A stretch of 64,000 nt of DNA from Streptomyces tanashiensis (GCF_014648895.1 NZ_BMRZ01000001.1:248001-312000); one strand, 5' to 3'; positions 40,256 through 50,830 are shown, counted from the stretch's first letter. Notes: generated by a model from the letters alone, not told the origin. Numbers and translations are program-made.

Positions 40256-40897
40256 TCACTCCTGCGGGGCCGCGATCTCCGCGTACCGGCGCCGGAGGTA
40301 CGCGCCCACCCGGGCCGGCATGTCCATCGAGGACGGGTCGAGGGCCCACTGGATCTGGAGGCCGTCCATGACGGCGAGGTGTTCCTGGGCGACGGCCGGG
40401 CAGTCGGTGTCGGCGCGGAGTTCGCCGCGCCGGACGCCCTCCTCCAGGAGCGCGACGGTGTGCCGGAGCACGCGCGCGTAGCGCTCCCTGAAGTACTCGT
40501 GGGCGGGGTGGCCGATGTTGCCGGACTCGCCCACCAGGACGTTGAACATCCGGACGATGCCGGGGCGGCGGGTGTTCTCCTCGATCAGGGCGACGAGGGT
40601 GTCCAGGTAGTCGGCGTACGAGTCGGGATCGACGCTGAACAGGCGCTCCTCGTCGTGCTGTTCGCTCTGCGCGAGGACCGAGAGGAGCAGGTCCTCCTTG
40701 CTGCGGAAGTGATGCAGCAGGCCGCCCTGGGTGATCCCGCAGTCGTGGGCGATCCGGGCGAGGGAGGAGGCGTGGAAACCCCACTGCCCGAAGTGGTCGA
40801 CGGCGGTGTCGAGGATCTTCTGGCGGCGTGCGTCACCGACCGCGTAACTGCCCCTGCCCCCGCTCTTGCGGGGCGTTCGGCCCGTGTTCTCCGGCAT
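40256..40897 (-). CDS. TetR-family regulator, probable repressor of the divergent GH3 gene
   Basis: 213 residues from the ATG at 40897 (AAGGTGG upstream). The HTH is SLARIAHDCGITQGGLLHHFRSKEDLLLSVL; the C-terminal domain is helical, of the AcrR/TetR C type. It is divergent from a glycosidase gene and a 20-bp palindrome lies between, a standard arrangement for local repression relieved by a sugar or glycoside. The ligand is unknown. Confidence 0.88.
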   Translation of the reverse strand: MPENTGRTPRKSGGRGSYAVGDARRQKILDTAVDHFGQWGFHASSLARIAHDCGITQGGLLHHFRSKEDLLLSVLAQSEQHDEERLFSVDPDSYADYLDTLVALIEENTRRPGIVRMFNVLVGESGNIGHPAHEYFRERYARVLRHTVALLEEGVRRGELRADTDCPAVAQEHLAVMDGLQIQWALDPSSMDMPARVGAYLRRRYAEIAAPQE

Positions 40898-40960
40898 GCG
40901 GCCCACCTTAACCGGGCCCGAAATAGGGCTTTCATCCTGTGATCCAGGACACAAAGCAGA

Positions 40961-40980
40961 AACCTAGTGGTCACTCGGTT
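40961..40980. promoter_or_regulatory. Palindromic operator between tetR and the GH3 gene
   Basis: AACC-x-AGTG-xx-CACT-x-GGTT is symmetric at 16 of 20 positions. It lies 64 bp upstream of the tetR start and 102 bp upstream of the glycosidase start, where it could block both promoters. TetR binding is inferred from form and place. Confidence 0.6.
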
Positions 40981-41081
40981 TTCACGCTTAGCCTGTGGTC
41001 GCCCAAGGTCGGCACCGCCGCCGGCCCGTGACCGCCGAAGCCTTCCCCGCGCCCTTCGGTCGATCAGCCCCGGAGCCAGCC

Positions 41082-42827
41082 ATGCACCCGTACCAGGACC
41101 CCGCCCGCCCCGTCGACGAGCGCGTCGAGGACCTCCTCTCCCGCATGACGCTGGAGGAGAAGGCCGGACAGCTCTTCCACACGATGCTGATGATGAACGC
41201 CGACGGCACCCCGGTGACCGAGGCCGACGGCGAGACCCTGGAGCTCGGCACCCCGCAGCTCGTCCAGGACCGGCAGCTGACCCACTTCAACCTGCTCGGC
41301 AGCCACGGCGCCCGCGAGATGGCCCTCTGGCACAACGCGGTCCAGGAGATGGCGGCGAGCACCCGGCTCGGCATCCCCGTCTCGCTCTCGACCGACCCCC
41401 GCCACGCCTTCACCGACAACATCGGCGCCTCCTTCAACGCCGGCGCCTTCTCCGCCTGGCCCGAGGCCCTCGGCCTGGCCGCGATCGGCGACCCGGAGCT
41501 GGTCTTCCGCTTCGCCGACACCGTCCGCCGCGAGTACCTCTCCGTCGGCTTCCGCACCGCGCTCCACCCGCAGGTCGACCTCGCGACCGAACCCCGCTGG
41601 TCCCGCCAGTCCGGCACCTTCGGCTCCGACGCGAAGCTGACGGGCGAACTGGTCCAGGCGTACGTCCGCGGCCTCCAGGGCCCCGAGCTCGGCCCGGACT
41701 CCGTGGCCGCGATGGTCAAGCACTTCCCCGGCGGCGGCCCGCAGAAGGACGGCGAGGACCCGCACTTCCCGCACGGCAAGGAGCAGGTCTACCCGGGCGG
41801 GATGCGAGAGCACCACCTGGAGCCGTTCAGGGCCGCGATCGCCGCCGGCTGCTCGCAGATGATGCCGTACTACGGCCAGCCGGTCGGCACCGACTGGGAG
41901 GAGGTCGGCTTCGGCTTCAACAAGGGCGTCATCACGGGCCTCCTCCGCGAGGAACTCGGCTTCACCGGCATCGTCTGCACCGACTGGGGGCTGCTGGAGG
42001 ACGCCCGGATCCTCGGCGAGACGCACGAGGCCCGCGCCTGGGGCGTCGAGCACCTCGGCGTGGCCGAGCGGGCCGCGAAGGCGCTGGACGCGGGCGTGGA
42101 CCAGTTCGGCGGCGAGGAGTGCCCCGAAGTGATCGTGGAGCTCGTCACGACGGGCCGGATCACCGAGGCGCGCGTCGACGCCTCCGTACGGCGGCTGCTG
42201 CGGGAGAAGTTCCTCCTGGGGCTCTTCGACGAGCGCCGGTACGTCGACCCCGACGAGGCCGCCGAAACGGTCGGCCGCGCCGACTTCGCCGCCGCCGGCG
42301 CCGCCGCCCAGCGCCGCTCGCTCACCGTGCTCACCGACGGCCCGCTCCCCCTGTCGGGACGGCCGAGGCTGTACGTGGAGAACGTCGACCCCGCGGTCGC
42401 GGCGGCGTACGGCGAGGTCGTCGCCGACCCGGCCGAGGCCGACCTCGCGGTGCTGCGGCTCCGCACCCCGTACGAGGAACGGCCGAACAGGTTCGAGTCC
42501 TTCTTCCACTCCGGCAGCCTCGCCTTCGCCCAGGAGGAGCTGGACGCGGTCCTCGCCCTCCTGGGGACCACTCCGACCGTGGTGTGCGTGAACCTGGAGC
42601 GGCCGGCCGTCCTGCCGGAGATCGCCGAGCACGCGGCGGCGCTGATCGCCGACTACGGCGCGAGCGACGGGGCCCTCCTCGACGTGGCCTTCGGCCGGGC
42701 GAAGGCGGCGGGGAGGCTGCCGTTCGAGCTGCCGAGCTCGATGGCGGCGGTGGCGGCGTCCCGGCCGGACGTCCCGAACGACACGGTGGATCCGGTGTTC
42801 CCGCACGGCCACGGCCTGGAGATCTGA
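41082..42827 (+). CDS. Family 3 glycoside hydrolase
   Basis: 581 residues from the ATG at 41082 (GGAG seven bases upstream). The (beta/alpha)8 domain has LSRMTLEEKAGQLF, IPVSLSTDPRHAF, MVKHFPGGG and the nucleophile motif VCTDWG (Asp about 300). A reduced alpha/beta sandwich domain follows. No signal peptide, so it acts inside the cell on imported glycosides. GH3 members include beta-glucosidases and beta-xylosidases; the exact sugar cannot be told. The acid/base region is short compared with larger GH3 enzymes. Confidence 0.92.
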   Translation: MHPYQDPARPVDERVEDLLSRMTLEEKAGQLFHTMLMMNADGTPVTEADGETLELGTPQLVQDRQLTHFNLLGSHGAREMALWHNAVQEMAASTRLGIPVSLSTDPRHAFTDNIGASFNAGAFSAWPEALGLAAIGDPELVFRFADTVRREYLSVGFRTALHPQVDLATEPRWSRQSGTFGSDAKLTGELVQAYVRGLQGPELGPDSVAAMVKHFPGGGPQKDGEDPHFPHGKEQVYPGGMREHHLEPFRAAIAAGCSQMMPYYGQPVGTDWEEVGFGFNKGVITGLLREELGFTGIVCTDWGLLEDARILGETHEARAWGVEHLGVAERAAKALDAGVDQFGGEECPEVIVELVTTGRITEARVDASVRRLLREKFLLGLFDERRYVDPDEAAETVGRADFAAAGAAAQRRSLTVLTDGPLPLSGRPRLYVENVDPAVAAAYGEVVADPAEADLAVLRLRTPYEERPNRFESFFHSGSLAFAQEELDAVLALLGTTPTVVCVNLERPAVLPEIAEHAAALIADYGASDGALLDVAFGRAKAAGRLPFELPSSMAAVAASRPDVPNDTVDPVFPHGHGLEI

Positions 42828-42885
42828 TCCGGGATCCCCTGCCGGGCATCCCGGATCCCATATCCATATCTCGGATATTGGATCC
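42827..42885 (+). terminator. Twin hairpins after the GH3 gene
   Basis: ATCCGGGAT-N12-ATCCCGGAT (42827-42856) is followed by an overlapping 13-bp stem with one mismatch, GGATCCCATATCC-N7-GGATATTGGATCC (42853-42885). Because they share bases, only one can form at a time. The patch is notably AT-rich for this genome. Confidence 0.6.
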
Positions 42886-43011
42886 GGAATCCACCCACAG
42901 ACCGCGGGGCATCTGACGACCCCGCGCACGATCCGGGGCCCGCCCGTGGGGGGCCGGGCCCCGGATCTCTTCTCCCTGCCCGCATGTCATGCTCATGAAG
43001 GGATCGCACGC

Positions 43012-44076
43012 ATGCGCACGTACCTCGCGCTGTCCGCGGCGGCAGCCGTCCTCGCCGCCGCCGGAGCCACCGCCTACGCCACCACCCCCGACAGGACCGA
43101 GAAGACGCTCCCCCTCGCCGGGATGCGGATCCTGATCTCCAACGACGACTCGATGCAGGCGGCGAAGGCGAGCAACTCGGACGGTCTCGGCCTGTACGAG
43201 CTCCGGCGCGCGATGTGCGCCGCCGGAGCCGACGTCGTCGTCATGGCACCCTGGCAGGTCCAGTCCGGCAAGGGCACCGCCGTCACCAACGGCGGCGTCC
43301 TCACCGCCCAGCGCCGCACCGCCCTGCCCGCCGGCTACGAGAACGACTGCGCCCAGGCACCCGCGCGGGGAGCGGTCTACGGCGTCTGCCTCGCCGACGG
43401 CCCCTGCACCAAGGACTCCCCGTCCGCCACCCCCGCCGACACGGTCAAGCTCGCCCTCCGCGCGGGCCTCGAGGCCAAGGCCGGCTGGACCGAGGCGCCC
43501 GACGTCGTCCTGACCGGCATCAACTCCGGCCCCAACGTCTCCGCGAGCGTGAACGACTCCGGCACCGTCGGTGCCGCCGTCGCCGCGATCGACCAGGGCG
43601 TTCCGGCCATCGCGTTCTCCTCCTCCGGCGACGAGAGCAACCTGAACTTCCCCCGCGTCAACTACCGCGCCCATGCCGAGTTCGGCGCCCGCTTCCTCGC
43701 CGGTCTCAGACAGCGTTCCCTGCTGACCGGCGAGTTCGCGCTCAAGGTCGACTACCCCGACGTCAGCACCGGGCAGCGGGCCGGGACCCCGGTCTGGACG
43801 CGCGTCGGGGACGGGGCCGTCGTCCACCACGCCTTCGAGCAGCGCGGGACCGGCGACTCCTTCGACATCGCCCTCGGCCTCTGCCCGGTGGACGGCACCG
43901 GCGAGGGCGAGTGCGCCGAGGGCCGGAGGGACGCCGACTCCACCTGGCTGCTCGACAAGGGCCACGTCACGGTCGCCCCGATCACCTGGGACCGCACCTA
44001 CGGCACCCCGGCCGGAGCCCGCCGCGAACTGAAGGCGATCGAGCGGTACGTGGAGCGCGAAGCCCCGCGTCCGTAA
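43012..44076 (+). CDS. Secreted SurE-like 5'/3'-nucleotidase
   Basis: 354 residues. The Sec signal peptide ends near AYA. The SurE core is clear: MRILISNDDS (metal-binding Asp pair), VVVMAPWQVQSGKG, and VLTGINSGPNVSASVNDSGTVGAA matching the SGxNxGxN-containing loop. Most SurE proteins are cytosolic and about 250 residues, so a signal peptide and an about 100-residue insertion-rich C-terminal part set this apart. A role in extracellular phosphate recovery from nucleotides is inferred. Confidence 0.9.
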   Translation: MRTYLALSAAAAVLAAAGATAYATTPDRTEKTLPLAGMRILISNDDSMQAAKASNSDGLGLYELRRAMCAAGADVVVMAPWQVQSGKGTAVTNGGVLTAQRRTALPAGYENDCAQAPARGAVYGVCLADGPCTKDSPSATPADTVKLALRAGLEAKAGWTEAPDVVLTGINSGPNVSASVNDSGTVGAAVAAIDQGVPAIAFSSSGDESNLNFPRVNYRAHAEFGARFLAGLRQRSLLTGEFALKVDYPDVSTGQRAGTPVWTRVGDGAVVHHAFEQRGTGDSFDIALGLCPVDGTGEGECAEGRRDADSTWLLDKGHVTVAPITWDRTYGTPAGARRELKAIERYVEREAPRP

Positions 44077-44160
44077 GGCTCGTTAAGCGTTTGTCCCGGC
44101 CGTCGCCACCGCATGAGGATGGCCGGGACGAACCGTACGCACACGAGCCACGGAGTGATC

Positions 44161-44832
44161 ATGACCAGCCCCGTCACCCTCGACCGCCGCGAAGGACCGT
44201 ACGGAGAAGTCGTCCTGCGCCGCCGTGCGGAGCACTACGAGATCATCGCCAACGGCACCTTCCTGATGGACACCTCCGACGGGCGCTCCGAGCGGCTCCT
44301 GATCGACGCCGCCCTGGCCGCGCTGCCCGAGGAGTCCCGTACCGGCGCCTCTGTCCTCGTCGGCGGCCTCGGCGTCGGCTTCTCCCTCGCCCACGCCGCC
44401 GCCGACCCCCGCTGGGGCCGGATCGCGGTCGCCGAGCGTGAGGAGGCGATCATCGACTGGCACCGGCGGGGACCCCTCGCGGCGATCTCCGGGGCCGCGC
44501 TCGCCGATCCGCGGACCGTGATCCTGCACACGGACCTCGTGGCCCACCTCCGCACCACCACCGACACCTACGACGCCCTCTGTCTCGACATCGACAACGG
44601 GCCCGACTGGACGGTCACCGAGGACAACGAATCCCTTTACTCGGCCGAGGGATTGGCGGCCTGCGCGGCCCGGCTGAACCCCGGCGGAATCCTCGCCGTC
44701 TGGTCCGCGCGACCCTCCGCCGATTTCGAAGAGTCGTTGCGGAATGCCGGATTCAGCGGGGTACGGACGGAAGAGATCCCCGTTGCCCGGGGCGTCCCCG
44801 ACGTGGTCCACCTCGGCGTCCGTCCCGGGTAG
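44161..44832 (+). CDS. Spermidine-synthase-like methyltransferase-fold protein
   Basis: 223 residues from the ATG at 44161 with GGAG five bases upstream; a frame extending to 44113 is less likely. The Rossmann fold shows LVGGLGVGFSLAHAA, VAEREEAIIDWHR and LCLDIDNGPDW. Spermidine-synthase-like proteins of this size in actinobacteria lack the full polyamine-binding residues and their substrate is unclear. It has no membrane segment. It precedes a two-component system by 71 bp. Confidence 0.85.
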   Translation: MTSPVTLDRREGPYGEVVLRRRAEHYEIIANGTFLMDTSDGRSERLLIDAALAALPEESRTGASVLVGGLGVGFSLAHAAADPRWGRIAVAEREEAIIDWHRRGPLAAISGAALADPRTVILHTDLVAHLRTTTDTYDALCLDIDNGPDWTVTEDNESLYSAEGLAACAARLNPGGILAVWSARPSADFEESLRNAGFSGVRTEEIPVARGVPDVVHLGVRPG

Positions 44833-44903
44833 CTCCTGGATAGCCGGGACGCCGCCGGTGCCTCTAGGCTGCTGAGCCGACAACGGCGACGCGAGGCGGG
44901 GCA

Positions 44904-45641
44904 ATGGAGCAGACACACACCACGAACCACGGTGCGGCGGCCACTCCGGGGGCCCAGCGGCGCGTCCTTGTGGTCGAGGACGACGCCACGATCGTGGAGG
45001 CGATCTCCGCGCGACTGCGCGCGGAGGGCTTCCTCGTGCAGACGGCGACCGACGGACCCGCGGCCGTCGACGCCGCCGAGGCCTGGCAGCCGGACCTGAT
45101 GGTCCTGGACGTGATGCTGCCCGGTTTCGACGGACTTGAGGTGTGCCGCAGGGTCCAGGCCCAGCGTCCCGTCCCGGTCCTCATGCTGACCGCACGGGAC
45201 GACGAGACCGACATGCTGGTCGGCCTCGGCGTCGGCGCGGACGACTACATGACCAAGCCGTTCTCGATGCGCGAGCTGGCCGCCCGGGTGCACGTGCTGC
45301 TGCGCCGGGTGGAGCGGGCCGCGCTCGCGGCGGTCACCCCGCGCAGCGGGATCCTGCGGCTCGGCGAGCTGGAGATCGACCACGCGCAGCGCCGGGTCCG
45401 GGTCCGCGCGGAGGACGTGCACCTGACCCCGACCGAGTTCGACCTGCTGGTCTGCCTGGCGAGCACGCCGCGGGCGGTCCTCTCCCGCGAGCAGCTGCTC
45501 GCCGAGGTCTGGGACTGGGCGGACGCCTCGGGGACCCGGACCGTGGACAGCCACATCAAGGCGCTGCGCCGGAAGATCGGGGCCGAGCGGATCCGTACGG
45601 TCCACGGGGTCGGCTACGCGCTGGAGACCCCGGCGCCGTGA
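44904..45641 (+). CDS. OmpR-family response regulator
   Basis: 245 residues. The receiver domain has the acidic pair VVEDDA, phospho-acceptor Asp about 69 in MVLDVMLPG, the T in MLTARDD and K in MTKPFS. The winged-helix output is of OmpR type (LTPTEFDLLVCLAS, TRTVDSHIKALRRKIGAERIRTVHGVGYAL). A TAGGCT -10-like box lies at 44865-44870. The stop overlaps the kinase start by 4 bp. Confidence 0.95.
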   Translation: MEQTHTTNHGAAATPGAQRRVLVVEDDATIVEAISARLRAEGFLVQTATDGPAAVDAAEAWQPDLMVLDVMLPGFDGLEVCRRVQAQRPVPVLMLTARDDETDMLVGLGVGADDYMTKPFSMRELAARVHVLLRRVERAALAAVTPRSGILRLGELEIDHAQRRVRVRAEDVHLTPTEFDLLVCLASTPRAVLSREQLLAEVWDWADASGTRTVDSHIKALRRKIGAERIRTVHGVGYALETPAP

Positions 45642-46750
45642 ACCGGCCGGGGCCCGGGAAGCCGCACGTGGGACAGAGACCGCACCGGCCGCGCCGGATC
45701 GTGATCTCGATCAAGACCAAGCTGGGCGCCCTGGTCGTCGGGGCGGTCCTGCTGACCTCCTGTCTGGCCCTGGTCGCGATCCGCACGTCCACGGAGTTCC
45801 GGTACATCACGATCTTCGCGATGATCGCGACGCTGCTGATCACCCAGTTCGTGGCGCAGTCCCTGACGGCGCCGCTGGACGAGATGAACACGGTGGCCGG
45901 GTCGATCTCGCGCGGGGACTTCTCCCGCCGGGTGCGGGGCGCGGACCGGCGGGACGAGCTGGGCGACCTCGCCTCGACGATCAATCGCATGGCGGACGAC
46001 CTGGAGGCCGTCGACCGGCACCGCAAGGAGCTGGTGGCGAACGTCTCGCACGAGCTGCGCACGCCGATCGCCGCGCTCCGGGCCGTCCTGGAGAACGTCG
46101 TGGACGGAGTGTCCGAGGCGGATTCGGAAACGATGCGGTCGGCGCTGAAGCAGACGGAGCGGCTCGGCCGGCTGGTGGAGACGCTGCTGGATCTGTCACG
46201 TCTTGACAACGGTGTCGTCGCGCTGAGGGCGAGCCGTTTCGAGGTCTGGCCCTATCTGTCGGGGGTGCTGCGGGAGGCCAATCTGGCGGCGTCCCAGCGC
46301 GGCCTCTCGTCCACCTCGGGCCTGCACCGGCGTACGGACGTGCATCTGCACCTGGACGTGTCGCCGCCCGAGCTGGTCGCGCACGCGGACGCGGAGCGGC
46401 TGCACCAGGTGATGGCGAACCTGATCGACAACGCGGTGAAGCACTCCCCGCCGCACGGCCGGGTCACGGTCCGGGCCCGGCGGGGCCCGTATCCGGACTC
46501 GCTGGAGCTGGAGGTCGAGGACGAGGGTCCCGGCATCCCGGAGGCGGAGCGGCACCGGGTCTTCGAGCGGTTCAACCGGGGTTCGACCCCGGACCGGCAC
46601 GGCCCGGGCAGCGACGGCGGCACAGGGCTCGGGCTGGCGATCGCCCGCTGGGCGGTGGATCTGCACGGCGGCGGGATCGGAGTGGCCGAATCGTCACGTG
46701 GCTGCCGCATCAGAGTCACTCTTCCGGGCAGCCTTCCCCGGAGAGATTGA
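45638..46750 (+). CDS. Sensor histidine kinase, partner of the OmpR-type regulator
   Basis: 370 residues, GTG start coupled to the response-regulator gene. Two closely spaced hydrophobic segments (about 28-48 and 56-75) leave almost no external loop, so it probably senses a membrane or cytoplasmic signal. HAMP, H-box VSHELRTPIAA (His about 138), N-box NLIDNAVKHS, G1 DEGPGI and G2 GGTGLGLAIARW are all present. The pair lies directly upstream of kgd but 269 bp separate them. Confidence 0.95.
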   Translation: MNRPGPGKPHVGQRPHRPRRIVISIKTKLGALVVGAVLLTSCLALVAIRTSTEFRYITIFAMIATLLITQFVAQSLTAPLDEMNTVAGSISRGDFSRRVRGADRRDELGDLASTINRMADDLEAVDRHRKELVANVSHELRTPIAALRAVLENVVDGVSEADSETMRSALKQTERLGRLVETLLDLSRLDNGVVALRASRFEVWPYLSGVLREANLAASQRGLSSTSGLHRRTDVHLHLDVSPPELVAHADAERLHQVMANLIDNAVKHSPPHGRVTVRARRGPYPDSLELEVEDEGPGIPEAERHRVFERFNRGSTPDRHGPGSDGGTGLGLAIARWAVDLHGGGIGVAESSRGCRIRVTLPGSLPRRD

Positions 46751-46905
46751 CGTAGGGTTCGAACCGGAAGCGCACGTTCTGCGTGTACGTGAGCAGGACG
46801 TGATCAGGGGTGCGGTCGAACAGGGCCGTGCCTGCGCTTTTCTGTACCCTCACACATGCGGAACCCCGCTTGTTTCCCGCCATTCACGGCGTCGAAACAC
46901 GCTGT

Positions 46906-46918
46906 CAAGTGTGACTTG
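46906..46918 (+). promoter_or_regulatory. Palindrome CAAGT-GTG-ACTTG upstream of kgd
   Basis: A perfect 5-bp inverted repeat with a three-base centre lies about 102-114 bp upstream of the kgd start, in a 269-bp leader region with no gene. A TAGCCT -10-like sequence follows about 45 bp downstream, so the palindrome is placed as an upstream operator. The binding factor is unknown. Confidence 0.35.
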
Positions 46919-47019
46919 CACAACGTTGGAGTGCCTGGCCTGCACCTCTCGGCCGGACAGGCGTAGCCTTTATTTCCGCTGTCCATCACCTTGCGAAGCG
47001 GAAGAGGGCGGTTGCCGCC

Positions 47020-50000
47020 GTGTCGTCTCAGTCCCCCAGTACCCCGAGCTCCCCGGCCCACCAAGACGGGCAGGGCGTGAGCCCCGCAGCCGCCTTCGGT
47101 GCCAATGAGTGGCTCGTCGACGAGATCTACCAGCAGTACCTCCAGGACCCGAATTCGGTCGATCGTGCCTGGTGGGACTTCTTCGCCGACTACAAGCCCG
47201 GAGCGTCGGAGACCCCGGCCGCCCCGGCCGCCACCACTCAGAGCGCGCCCGCCGCGGCGCAGGCGGGCCCCGCACAGGCCGCGCCTGCCGTTCCGGCCCC
47301 CGCGCCCGCCCCGGTCGCGGCCCCGGCCCCGGCCCCGGCTCCCGTGAAGCCCGCCGCGGCCCCCGCGCCGGTCGCCGCGAAGCCCGCCGCCGCCGCTCCG
47401 GCCGCGGCGAAGGCCGCGCCGGCGAAGGAGGCCCCCGCCGGCCCCGAGCTGATCACGCTGCGCGGCCCCGCCGCCGCGGTCGCGAAGAACATGAACGCCT
47501 CCCTGGAGGTGCCGACGGCCACGTCCGTCCGCGCCGTCCCGGTGAAGCTGCTCTTCGACAACCGGATCGTGATCAACAACCACCTGAAGCGCGCCCGGGG
47601 CGGGAAGATCTCCTTCACGCACCTCATCGGCTACGCGATGGTGCAGGCGATCAAGGCCATGCCGTCGATGAACTACTCCTTCGCGGAGAAGGACGGCAAG
47701 CCGACCCTGGTCAAGCCGGAGCACGTGAACTTCGGTCTCGCGATCGACCTGGTCAAGCCCAACGGCGACCGCCAGCTCGTCGTCGCGGGCATCAAGAAGG
47801 CCGAGACGCTCAACTTCTTCGAGTTCTGGCAGGCCTACGAGGACATCGTCAAGCGCGCCCGCGTGGGCAAGCTGACGATGGAGGACTTCTCCGGCGTCAC
47901 GGTCTCCCTGACCAACCCCGGCGGCCTCGGCACCGTCCACTCCGTGCCGCGTCTGATGCCCGGACAGTCGGTCATCATGGGCGTCGGCTCGATGGACTAC
48001 CCGGCGGAGTTCCAGGGCACCTCCCAGGACACCCTGAACAAGCTGGGCATCTCCAAGGTCATGACCCTGACCTCGACGTACGACCACCGCGTCATCCAGG
48101 GCGCCGCCTCCGGCGAGTTCCTGCGCGTCGTCGCCAACTTCCTCCTCGGCGAGGAGGGCTTCTACGACGAGATCTTCAAGGCCCTGCGCATCCCCTACGA
48201 GCCGGTCCGCTGGCTCAAGGACATCGACGCCTCGCACGACGACGACGTCACCAAGGCCGCGCGCGTCTTCGAGCTGATCCACTCCTACCGGGTCCGCGGC
48301 CACGTCATGGCCGACACCGACCCGCTGGAGTACAAGCAGCGCAAGCACCCCGACCTGGACATCACCGAGCACGGCCTCACCCTGTGGGACCTGGAGCGCG
48401 AGTTCGCGGTCGGCGGCTTCGCCGGCAAGTCGATGATGAAGCTCCGCGACATCCTCGGCGTGCTCCGCGACTCGTACTGCCGCACCACCGGCGTCGAGTT
48501 CATGCACATCCAGGACCCGAAGCAGCGCAAGTGGATCCAGGACCGCGTCGAGCGCCCGCACTCCCGCGTGGAGCGCGAGGAGCAGCTGCGGATCCTGCGC
48601 CGGCTGAACGCGGCGGAGGCCTTCGAGACCTTCCTGCAGACGAAGTACGTCGGCCAGAAGCGCTTCTCCCTGGAGGGCGGCGAGTCCGTCATCCCGCTGC
48701 TCGACGCGGTCATCGACTCGGCCGCCGAGTCGCGCCTCGACGAGGTCGTCATCGGCATGGCCCACCGCGGCCGGCTGAACGTCCTGGCGAACATCGTCGG
48801 CAAGTCGTACGCGCAGATCTTCCGCGAGTTCGAGGGCAACCTCGACCCGAAGTCGATGCACGGCTCCGGCGACGTGAAGTACCACCTGGGCGCCGAGGGC
48901 ACCTTCACGGGCCTCGACGGCGAGCAGATCAAGGTCTCCCTGGCCGCCAACCCCTCGCACCTGGAGGCGGTCGACCCGGTCCTGGAAGGCATCGTCCGCG
49001 CCAAGCAGGACGTCATCAACAAGGGCGGCACGGACTTCACCGTCCTGCCCGTCGCCCTCCACGGCGACGCGGCCTTCGCCGGCCAGGGTGTCGTCGCCGA
49101 GACGCTGAACATGTCGCAGCTGCGGGGCTACCGCACCGGCGGCACGGTCCACATCGTCATCAACAACCAGGTCGGCTTCACCGCCGCCCCGGAGTCCTCG
49201 CGTTCCTCGATGTACGCGACCGACGTGGCCCGCATGATCGAGGCGCCGATCTTCCACGTGAACGGCGACGACCCGGAGGCCGTCGTCCGCGTCGCGCGGC
49301 TCGCCTTCGAGTTCCGCCAGACGTTCAACAAGGACGTCGTGATCGACCTCATCTGCTACCGCCGCCGCGGTCACAACGAGGGCGACAACCCGCAGTTCAC
49401 CAACCCGCAGATGTACAACCTGATCGACAAGAAGCGTTCGGTGCGCAAGCTGTACACCGAGTCGCTCATCGGTCGCGGCGACATCACCCTCGAAGAGGCG
49501 GAGCAGGCGCTCCAGGACTTCCAGGGCCAGCTGGAGAAGGTGTTCGCGGAGGTCCGCGAGGCCACCGCCGCCCCGGCGGCGACGACCGTCCCGGACGCGC
49601 AGGCCGAGTTCCCGGTCGGCGTGACCACCGCGGTCTCCCAGGAGGTCGTGAAGCGGATCGCCGAGTCGCAGGTCAGCATCCCGGAGCGGATCACGGTCCA
49701 CCCGCGTCTGCTCCCGCAGATGCAGCGCCGTGCCGCCTCGATCGACGACGGCACCATCGACTGGGGCTTCGGCGAGACCCTCGCCATCGGCTCCCTGCTG
49801 ATGGAGGGCACCCCGGTCCGCCTGTCGGGCCAGGACTCCCGCCGCGGCACCTTCGGCCAGCGCCACGCGGTCCTGGTCGACCAGGAGACCGGCGAGGACT
49901 ACACCCCGCTGCTCTACCTGACCGAGGACCAGGCCCACTACAACGTCTACGACTCGCTGCTCAGCGAGTACGCGGCGATGGGCTTCGAGTACGGCTACTC

Positions 50001-50805
50001 GCTGGCCCGCCCGGACTCCCTGGTCATCTGGGAGGCCCAGTTCGGTGACTTCGTCAACGGCGCGCAGACCGTCGTCGACGAGTTCATCTCCTCGGCCGAG
50101 CAGAAGTGGGGCCAGACCTCCGGCGTCACGCTGCTCCTGCCGCACGGCTACGAGGGCCAGGGCCCGGACCACTCGTCCGCGCGCCCGGAGCGCTTCCTCC
50201 AGATGTGCGCCCAGGACAACATGACGGTCGCCATGCCGACGCTGCCGTCGAACTACTTCCACCTCCTGCGCTGGCAGGTGCACAACCCGCACCACAAGCC
50301 GCTCATCGTCTTCACCCCGAAGTCGATGCTGCGTCTGAAGGCCGCGGCGTCCAAGGTGGAGGAGTTCACCACCGGCGGCTTCCGCCCGGTGATCGGCGAC
50401 TCGACGGCCAACCCGGCCGATGTCCGCAAGGTCGTCTTCTGTGCCGGCAAGGTCTACTACGACCTGGAGGCCGAGCGTCAGAAGCGCGGTGACACGGAGA
50501 CCGCGATCATCCGTCTGGAGCGTCTGTACCCGCTGCCGGGTGCCGAGCTGCAGGCCGAGATCGCCAAGTACCCGAACGCCGCGAAGTACATCTGGGCGCA
50601 GGAGGAGCCGGCGAACCAGGGTGCCTGGCCGTTCATCGCGCTCAACCTGATCGACCACCTGGACCTGGCGGTCGGCGCGGACATCCCGGCGGGCGAGCGC
50701 CTGCGCCGGATCTCGCGTCCGCACTCCTCCTCCCCGGCGGTCGGCTCGGCCAAGCGCCACCAGGCGGAGCAGCAGCAGCTGGTCAACGAGGTCTTCGACG
50801 CCTGA
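47020..50805 (+). CDS. kgd: Multifunctional 2-oxoglutarate dehydrogenase E1 with fused E2-like domain
   Basis: 1261 residues, GTG start. In order: a short N-terminal helix of the E1 type ([16 protein letters not shown]), an Ala/Pro-rich linker, an E2-like acyltransferase domain (about 155-360, active-site YDHRVIQGA), and the thiamine-dependent E1 part with [18 protein letters not shown], the GDDPEAV to [11 protein letters not shown]hDP-binding stretch and a C-terminal transketolase-like domain. This is the actinobacterial KGD/OdhA type, which lacks a lipoyl domain and borrows E2p. It oxidises 2-oxoglutarate in the TCA cycle and is probably inhibited by a GarA/OdhI-type FHA protein encoded elsewhere. 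Confidence 0.97.
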   Translation: MSSQSPSTPSSPAHQDGQGVSPAAAFGANEWLVDEIYQQYLQDPNSVDRAWWDFFADYKPGASETPAAPAATTQSAPAAAQAGPAQAAPAVPAPAPAPVAAPAPAPAPVKPAAAPAPVAAKPAAAAPAAAKAAPAKEAPAGPELITLRGPAAAVAKNMNASLEVPTATSVRAVPVKLLFDNRIVINNHLKRARGGKISFTHLIGYAMVQAIKAMPSMNYSFAEKDGKPTLVKPEHVNFGLAIDLVKPNGDRQLVVAGIKKAETLNFFEFWQAYEDIVKRARVGKLTMEDFSGVTVSLTNPGGLGTVHSVPRLMPGQSVIMGVGSMDYPAEFQGTSQDTLNKLGISKVMTLTSTYDHRVIQGAASGEFLRVVANFLLGEEGFYDEIFKALRIPYEPVRWLKDIDASHDDDVTKAARVFELIHSYRVRGHVMADTDPLEYKQRKHPDLDITEHGLTLWDLEREFAVGGFAGKSMMKLRDILGVLRDSYCRTTGVEFMHIQDPKQRKWIQDRVERPHSRVEREEQLRILRRLNAAEAFETFLQTKYVGQKRFSLEGGESVIPLLDAVIDSAAESRLDEVVIGMAHRGRLNVLANIVGKSYAQIFREFEGNLDPKSMHGSGDVKYHLGAEGTFTGLDGEQIKVSLAANPSHLEAVDPVLEGIVRAKQDVINKGGTDFTVLPVALHGDAAFAGQGVVAETLNMSQLRGYRTGGTVHIVINNQVGFTAAPESSRSSMYATDVARMIEAPIFHVNGDDPEAVVRVARLAFEFRQTFNKDVVIDLICYRRRGHNEGDNPQFTNPQMYNLIDKKRSVRKLYTESLIGRGDITLEEAEQALQDFQGQLEKVFAEVREATAAPAATTVPDAQAEFPVGVTTAVSQEVVKRIAESQVSIPERITVHPRLLPQMQRRAASIDDGTIDWGFGETLAIGSLLMEGTPVRLSGQDSRRGTFGQRHAVLVDQETGEDYTPLLYLTEDQAHYNVYDSLLSEYAAMGFEYGYSLARPDSLVIWEAQFGDFVNGAQTVVDEFISSAEQKWGQTSGVTLLLPHGYEGQGPDHSSARPERFLQMCAQDNMTVAMPTLPSNYFHLLRWQVHNPHHKPLIVFTPKSMLRLKAAASKVEEFTTGGFRPVIGDSTANPADVRKVVFCAGKVYYDLEAERQKRGDTETAIIRLERLYPLPGAELQAEIAKYPNAAKYIWAQEEPANQGAWPFIALNLIDHLDLAVGADIPAGERLRRISRPHSSSPAVGSAKRHQAEQQQLVNEVFDA

Positions 50806-50830
50806 TCGACCACTCCGTACGCGTACGGAA

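Noticed and set aside
46756..46765. GGTTCGAACC, like a tRNA T-arm
   Set aside because: No acceptor, D or anticodon arms can be built around it; it is only a short palindrome.
46698..47108. 136-codon plus-strand frame over the end of the kinase and start of kgd
   Set aside because: Overlaps both real genes in another frame and has no domain or good start.
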